A DNA stretch of 64,000 nt from CBDDBX01 sp965225955 (lineage in GTDB: Bacteria; Acidobacteriota; Aminicenantia; UBA2199): NCBI GenBank assembly GCA_965225955.1, contig CBDDBX010000017.1:1-64000 (forward strand), read 5' to 3'. Below the pieces are notes generated by a model. That model made no database searches. It had not been told where the DNA came from and saw only the letters and a program-made list of their open reading frames with translations. Of this stretch, positions 60,585 to 64,000 are shown piece by piece. The translations under genes and the position numbers were made by a program. Position 1 is the stretch's first letter. The number at the start of each line of letters is the position of its first letter.

Positions 60585-61494
60585 TACTCTTATTTTATTC
60601 TTAGCTATTCTTATTGGAACTACGGGATGTGCAACTAACATGTCCCGCATGTTAAAGGCATTGCCTGAAGATGATCAGGAGTTTATTTCAACTGTTAGGT
60701 TTATAATAACCAACAAAGAGAAAAAGAAGTTTATCTCTTTGTCTACAGCTGAAGAGAGAGCTCAGTTCAGAAAGGAGTTCTGGGAAATAAGAGACCCTAC
60801 TCCTGAAACGGATGTAAATGAGTTCAGAGAGCAGTATTTCATTAGAATTGCTGAAGCAAATAAACTCTTTGCAGATGAAGGTAAACACGGGTGGCTTTCA
60901 GATAGAGGCCGGGTATATATCCTTCTGGGACCACCGGAAACAAAGAGAATTTACCCTACAGGTTACAGAACAGACTATAATCAGTATGTGTATCCTACTG
61001 AGGTCTGGTTCTATGGTGAGTACCCGATAATTTTTTATGATCGCTATGATAATGGAACATACGTTCTTTCTCCTATAAGTGCAAGATATATGGGAGAGAT
61101 CAATAAAGCCCAGATGTCATATAAACCTGAAGGCATGAAAGTAAGTGATGCCTTTAATTTTAAACTGCGAGTGTTTAAACAGAAGAATGGGATTACAGTA
61201 CTGGCTATGAATATTCCTTACAAGAACTTTGTTTTTGATAAGAGTAAAGAGGGGTATCAGGCAGATATAAATGTTGGCATCACAATTAAGAACAGAGCTG
61301 GTAAAAAAGAGACTATGTCTAAAAAATACCATGTTGCTCTCAAAGCCGGAGATCTTGACAATCTTGATGAACAATATATCATTAAGGTTCCTTTAAAACT
61401 AAAGAAAGACAAATACGAAGTCGATGTTGTAGTAAAAGGTAATGTGTCAGGTGAAGGTATTCGTAAGAAGATACGTTTTAAAATAAAGGATTAA
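60556..61494 (+). CDS. GWxTD-domain lipoprotein
   Basis: The N-terminus LFLAILIGTTGC is a lipobox, so the mature protein is probably lipid-anchored. The GWxTD-type domain follows with EFWEIRDPTPETD, then HGWLSDRGRVYILLGPPE, where Ser replaces Thr. After it comes a beta-rich half with no TPRs. It overlaps the previous gene and has AGGAG for its ATG. The pair are diverged paralogues, one with and one without the TPR tail, which hints at a two-part envelope complex. Confidence 0.85.
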   Translation: MFKRVSRKSSTLILFLAILIGTTGCATNMSRMLKALPEDDQEFISTVRFIITNKEKKKFISLSTAEERAQFRKEFWEIRDPTPETDVNEFREQYFIRIAEANKLFADEGKHGWLSDRGRVYILLGPPETKRIYPTGYRTDYNQYVYPTEVWFYGEYPIIFYDRYDNGTYVLSPISARYMGEINKAQMSYKPEGMKVSDAFNFKLRVFKQKNGITVLAMNIPYKNFVFDKSKEGYQADINVGITIKNRAGKKETMSKKYHVALKAGDLDNLDEQYIIKVPLKLKKDKYEVDVVVKGNVSGEGIRKKIRFKIKD

Positions 61495-61529
61495 TAAACA
61501 ACTTTTAAATACTATTTTTTGGAGGACAA

Positions 61530-62468
61530 ATGCGAATTAGTAAAACGATTAAATTCCTTTTTATCGCTATCCTTGCAACTGGACTCATCAGCTCATCACT
61601 GATGGCTCAGGAAGGTCGTGGTAAAGGTAGAATAACCGGTTGTCTTAAGGATGACAAAGGCAATGCGCTTGCTGGAAAGGAGATGACTCTCCACTTTGAT
61701 AAAAATCCAAACCTGAAACATACAACTAAAACTGACAAAAAAGGCGAATGGACCTTTAATGGTCTGGGAACAGGTACCTGGGTTCTTACTGCTAAAGTTG
61801 AAGGTTTTGAGATATATCAGTCAGGTTTCAGAGTAACTCAGCTTACAAAAAATCCATACAGGGAAGTAAAGCTGAAGAAGCCAAAAGTTACTCCTAAAAT
61901 GTTCTTTGAAGAAGGAAACAAGCTTTTTGCTGAGAAGAAGTATGATGAAGCAATTGCTAAATACAAAGCTTTCCTCGCAAAACACCCTGATACAGTTCAG
62001 GCGATGATTAATATTGCTAAATGCTATAACGCGAAAGGCGATAAAGCTGCTGCAATGAAAGAGTTTGAATCTATTCTTGGCAAACTTAAAGATACTGCCA
62101 AAGATAAAGAAACAAAGGCACAGATCTACTCTACAATCGGTCAGTTCCATCTTGATAAAAATGAGACTGAAAAAGCTACAGAGTATTTCAAGAAATCTGT
62201 TGATCTTAACCCAAAAGATGAAATCATGGCTTATAATGTTGCGGAAATTTTCTATTCCAAAAATAAGACAAATGAAGCAATTAAATACTATAAGTTAGCT
62301 GCTAAAATTAAACCATCATGGGCTGAAATCTATACCAAGATTGGATATGCTTATCTGAACCTCGGAGATACTAAAACTGCTGTTGAGTATCTTAAAAAGT
62401 TCATTGAAAAAGCTCCTGATTCACCTGAAGCACCTGGTGTAAAAGAAGTAATCAAAAGCTTACAGTAG
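61530..62468 (+). CDS. Secreted protein with carboxypeptidase-regulatory-like domain and TPRs
   Basis: A signal peptide ends near SLMAQEG (about residue 27). GRITGCLKDDKGNALAGKEM and GTWVLTAKVEGFEIYQSGF form a carboxypeptidase regulatory-like beta-sandwich. From about residue 120 on there are four or five TPRs (KKYDEAIAKYKAFLAKHPD, TEKATEYFKKSVDLNPKDE, NEAIKYYKLAAKIKPSWAE). GGAGG precedes the ATG. It is the third gene after the GWxTD pair (35-nt gap) and likely in the same operon. The layout resembles the product of 6457 in the sigma-factor operon. Confidence 0.83.
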   Translation: MRISKTIKFLFIAILATGLISSSLMAQEGRGKGRITGCLKDDKGNALAGKEMTLHFDKNPNLKHTTKTDKKGEWTFNGLGTGTWVLTAKVEGFEIYQSGFRVTQLTKNPYREVKLKKPKVTPKMFFEEGNKLFAEKKYDEAIAKYKAFLAKHPDTVQAMINIAKCYNAKGDKAAAMKEFESILGKLKDTAKDKETKAQIYSTIGQFHLDKNETEKATEYFKKSVDLNPKDEIMAYNVAEIFYSKNKTNEAIKYYKLAAKIKPSWAEIYTKIGYAYLNLGDTKTAVEYLKKFIEKAPDSPEAPGVKEVIKSLQ

Positions 62469-62490
62469 AAATTAGTTAACAATTAATAAA

Positions 62491-62520
62491 CAGGGGCTTG
62501 AATGAGCCCCTGACTTTCTA
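62491..62520 (+). terminator. Terminator of the GWxTD operon
   Basis: CAGGGGCT (62491-62498) pairs with AGCCCCTG (62505-62512) around a six-base loop; only a short T-rich tail ACTTTCT follows. On the minus strand a T-rich TTTATTAATTG follows, so it may work both ways. Confidence 0.6.
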
Positions 62521-62592
62521 AGATTCAATAACCCTATTCTATATGATGGGACTATATTATTTTAAGATTGTATGGTGATTTTTAATGAAATC

Positions 62593-62617
62593 GTAGGGGC
62601 AGAATCCATTTCTGCCC
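62593..62617 (+). repeat. REP-like GTAG hairpin, copy c
   Basis: GTAG (62593-62596), then GGGCAGAA (62597-62604) pairing perfectly with TTCTGCCC (62610-62617) around a five-base loop. Stem word differs from every other copy. Confidence 0.75.
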
Positions 62618-62638
62618 TCTTACAGGAAACCTTAACAA

Positions 62639-62663
62639 GGGTGGATATAGAATCCACCCCTAC
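62639..62663 (-). repeat. REP-like GTAG hairpin, copy d
   Basis: GGGTGGAT (62639-62646) pairs with ATCCACCC (62652-62659), and CTAC (62660-62663) is the GTAG foot on the minus strand. Confidence 0.75.
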
Positions 62664-62669
62664 ATTTGT

Positions 62670-62693
62670 GTAGGGACACAGCATGCTGTGTCC
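62670..62693 (+). repeat. REP-like GTAG palindrome, copy e
   Basis: GTAG (62670-62673) followed by the perfect 20-bp palindrome GGACACAGCA/TGCTGTGTCC (62674-62693). Copies c, d and e are packed within 101 bp in alternating orientation. Confidence 0.75.
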
Positions 62694-62712
62694 GTTTTAT
62701 TAAATTCAAATA

Positions 62713-63870
62713 TTACTTATTCTTTACCATTGCTTTTAAAAGCTGGTAATTCTTATCAAGTTTCTTTTTAAGTTCAGGATCTTTTTCAATTTTAACTGCT
62801 GCTTTCAGATCCATTAAGGCATCAGTCCTTTCAAGTTCCACTGTAAGTTCTGCAGCCAGCAATCTTACTTCAGGATCATTATCTCTCACCATCTGTGGAA
62901 TCCATTTTTTTGCAGACCATGCTCTCATATTTACAATATCTTTCATAGCCTTAAGTTTCTCTTCTTTACTGCCCAGCAGGTTCTCACGTGCTTCTTTCTG
63001 TTTTTTAAGCAATTCTTTTGTAAAGAGAATCTCTTCTTTATATATACCAGGTCTTACAACATTCTGATCGTAAGATATGAGTTCTTTTCCAAGGGTTAGT
63101 CTCACAAGTCTTGGAATCATCCATCTCATACCCTGAGTGCACTCGGGGTGTCCAACAACAGATACTGCCTTACCTTTGCCGGCTTTGGTTATAGTAATAA
63201 AGGGTTTATTGTTTGTCATATTGGCAGGAGTGCCTTCAACTGTGTGTACATCACTCAGCATAGTTGCAAGTTCTGTATATTTTAGCTCATCGTTATCTGC
63301 AGGAACCATAACTGGGCCTTCATAGTACAGACAGAAATTTATTTCTTTATCTGCCAGTTCAGGAAAAATCTTTTTCCCCTCTTCTGAAAGTGAGAATTTA
63401 GCCAGGCCGTGACCTCTGTGATCATGCTCTATATCGATCGCTTTTGCGCCACTAAGAGCAAGAGAAGGATAATCTGGTGTATTTGTCAGTATATATGCAC
63501 CTGCGCAGATACCAACAATACCTTTTCCCTCTTTTTTGACTTTCTTAATGATTTTCTGCTGCCCCAGAAGGCCAAGGTTACCTGTTTCGCCTCTTCCACT
63601 TCCTCCTGGAAAGAGATACACATCAATGTCATCAGCTGCGCCACTCATTATCTCTGCTGCTGAAATAACTCTTACATCGATATCTTTATCAATTCTGAGT
63701 GATTCAACTGCATCAATAATACAGTGAGGATTATCTCCGTTTTTGTTAAAAACCCCTACTTTAATCAGGTTGGGATTAACTGTTTCAGCTGGACACGCCT
63801 GTTTTTCTGAACACTTACACCCTGCAAAGATCAGTGTCAGTAAAATTAAAAGAGCTAATTTTGTTTTCAT
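62713..63870 (-). CDS. Lipoprotein with BPL_N (GATase-like) domain and HEAT-like tail
   Basis: The N-terminus LLILLTLIFAGC is a lipobox. Residues about 38-255 are a class I glutamine-amidotransferase-like fold of the BPL_N type: VGVFNKNGDNPHCIIDAV, DVYLFPGGSGRGETG and GKGIVGICAGAYILTN, in which Cys of GICAGAY takes the nucleophile position. The last 110 residues are charged and helical, with a HEAT-like VRLLAAELTVELERTDALMD. Such proteins occur on bacterial surfaces with unknown function. It converges on the GWxTD operon with three REP-like hairpins between. Confidence 0.82.
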   Translation of the reverse strand: MKTKLALLILLTLIFAGCKCSEKQACPAETVNPNLIKVGVFNKNGDNPHCIIDAVESLRIDKDIDVRVISAAEIMSGAADDIDVYLFPGGSGRGETGNLGLLGQQKIIKKVKKEGKGIVGICAGAYILTNTPDYPSLALSGAKAIDIEHDHRGHGLAKFSLSEEGKKIFPELADKEINFCLYYEGPVMVPADNDELKYTELATMLSDVHTVEGTPANMTNNKPFITITKAGKGKAVSVVGHPECTQGMRWMIPRLVRLTLGKELISYDQNVVRPGIYKEEILFTKELLKKQKEARENLLGSKEEKLKAMKDIVNMRAWSAKKWIPQMVRDNDPEVRLLAAELTVELERTDALMDLKAAVKIEKDPELKKKLDKNYQLLKAMVKNK

Positions 63871-63920
63871 TTATTATTCCTCTAAATAAAATTAATTTAC
63901 ATATAGTGAAACCAAAGGAA

Positions 63921-63949
63921 ATAATAAAATATCAGATATCTACTGTCAA
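63921..63949 (-). promoter_or_regulatory. Promoter of the BPL_N lipoprotein gene
   Basis: Minus strand TTGACA (63949-63944), exactly 17 nt, TATTAT (63926-63921). The leader is about 45 nt with GAGGA before the ATG. Confidence 0.75.
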
Positions 63950-63956
63950 CTCTATC

Positions 63957-63980
63957 GGGCCTGGCATGCCAGGCCCCTAC
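63957..63980 (-). repeat. REP-like GTAG palindrome, copy f
   Basis: Perfect 20-bp palindrome GGGCCTGGCA/TGCCAGGCCC (63957-63976) followed by CTAC (63977-63980), the GTAG foot on the minus strand. Confidence 0.75.
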
Positions 63981-64000
63981 ACAACCAAAGTTTAGTTTGT

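Noticed and set aside
1..64000. CRISPR array, prophage or autonomous insertion sequence
   Set aside because: No regularly spaced direct repeats, cas genes, phage structural genes or transposase genes were seen. The Xer recombinase lacks integrase-type context.

Overview
The window looks like chromosome from an uncultured, AT-rich, diderm and probably anaerobic bacterium. Signal peptides, lipoproteins, a small beta-barrel-like protein and periplasmic TPR proteins point to an outer membrane. Radical SAM chemistry, a di-iron ODP-like protein and a two-cluster ferredoxin-type DUF362 protein point to anaerobic life. VWFA-related proteins of the type described from Acidobacteria, together with a tandem pair of GWxTD-domain proteins, fit the Acidobacteriota/Aminicenantes neighbourhood of the tree. 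That placement is inference; no rRNA gene is present to test it.

Layout: 1-300 holds the tail of a nitrilase. 317-5002 (minus) holds three tandem VWFA-related genes, two broken by single-base frameshifts, divergent from an ECF sigma / anti-sigma / secreted-protein operon (5207-7443). 7454-10312 carries cysE-type serine acetyltransferase, a nitroreductase and a PAS-PAS-GGDEF protein. 10344-12323 (minus) carries a speD-speE deletion remnant, a small unknown gene and an M23 endopeptidase. 12470-18525 carries secA, guaB, an envelope protein and a transmembrane Ser/Thr kinase. 18728-23310 is a compact RiPP-like cluster: strong promoter, radical SAM/SPASM maturase, ABC exporter, six-bladed beta-propeller protein, a 52-residue Cys-rich peptide gene and a terminator. 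23369-29157 (minus) is a def-fmt-rsmB-M3 peptidase-DUF362 operon, divergent from a sigma-54 activator. 30773-33620 holds mutL and a Xer recombinase between repeats. 35119-41880 holds an ODP-like protein, gpmI, an MBL hydrolase, class II fba, metK and an HD-GYP response regulator. 41891-52852 holds rimI-tsaB-RsbW-like, mutS, a VOC protein, ahcY with an ArsR-methyltransferase, ligA and a Nif3-family protein. 53341-56734 holds trpS inside a 224-bp inverted repeat, then scpB-scpA-M50 protease. 57190-63870 holds secreted TPR and GWxTD proteins, tRNA-Phe and a BPL_N lipoprotein.

Three themes stand out. First, the RiPP-like cluster, whose precursor is below usual gene-calling length. Second, promoters are close to the sigma-70 consensus, and at least nine genes have the -10 box only 6-9 nt before the ATG with no Shine-Dalgarno, so they are probably leaderless. 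Third, intergenic space is filled with several small repeat families: GTAG-footed REP-like palindromes with changing stem words, 159-bp MITE-like elements around mutL, and a hairpin element with compensatory base changes that has also invaded a duplicated pseudogene.
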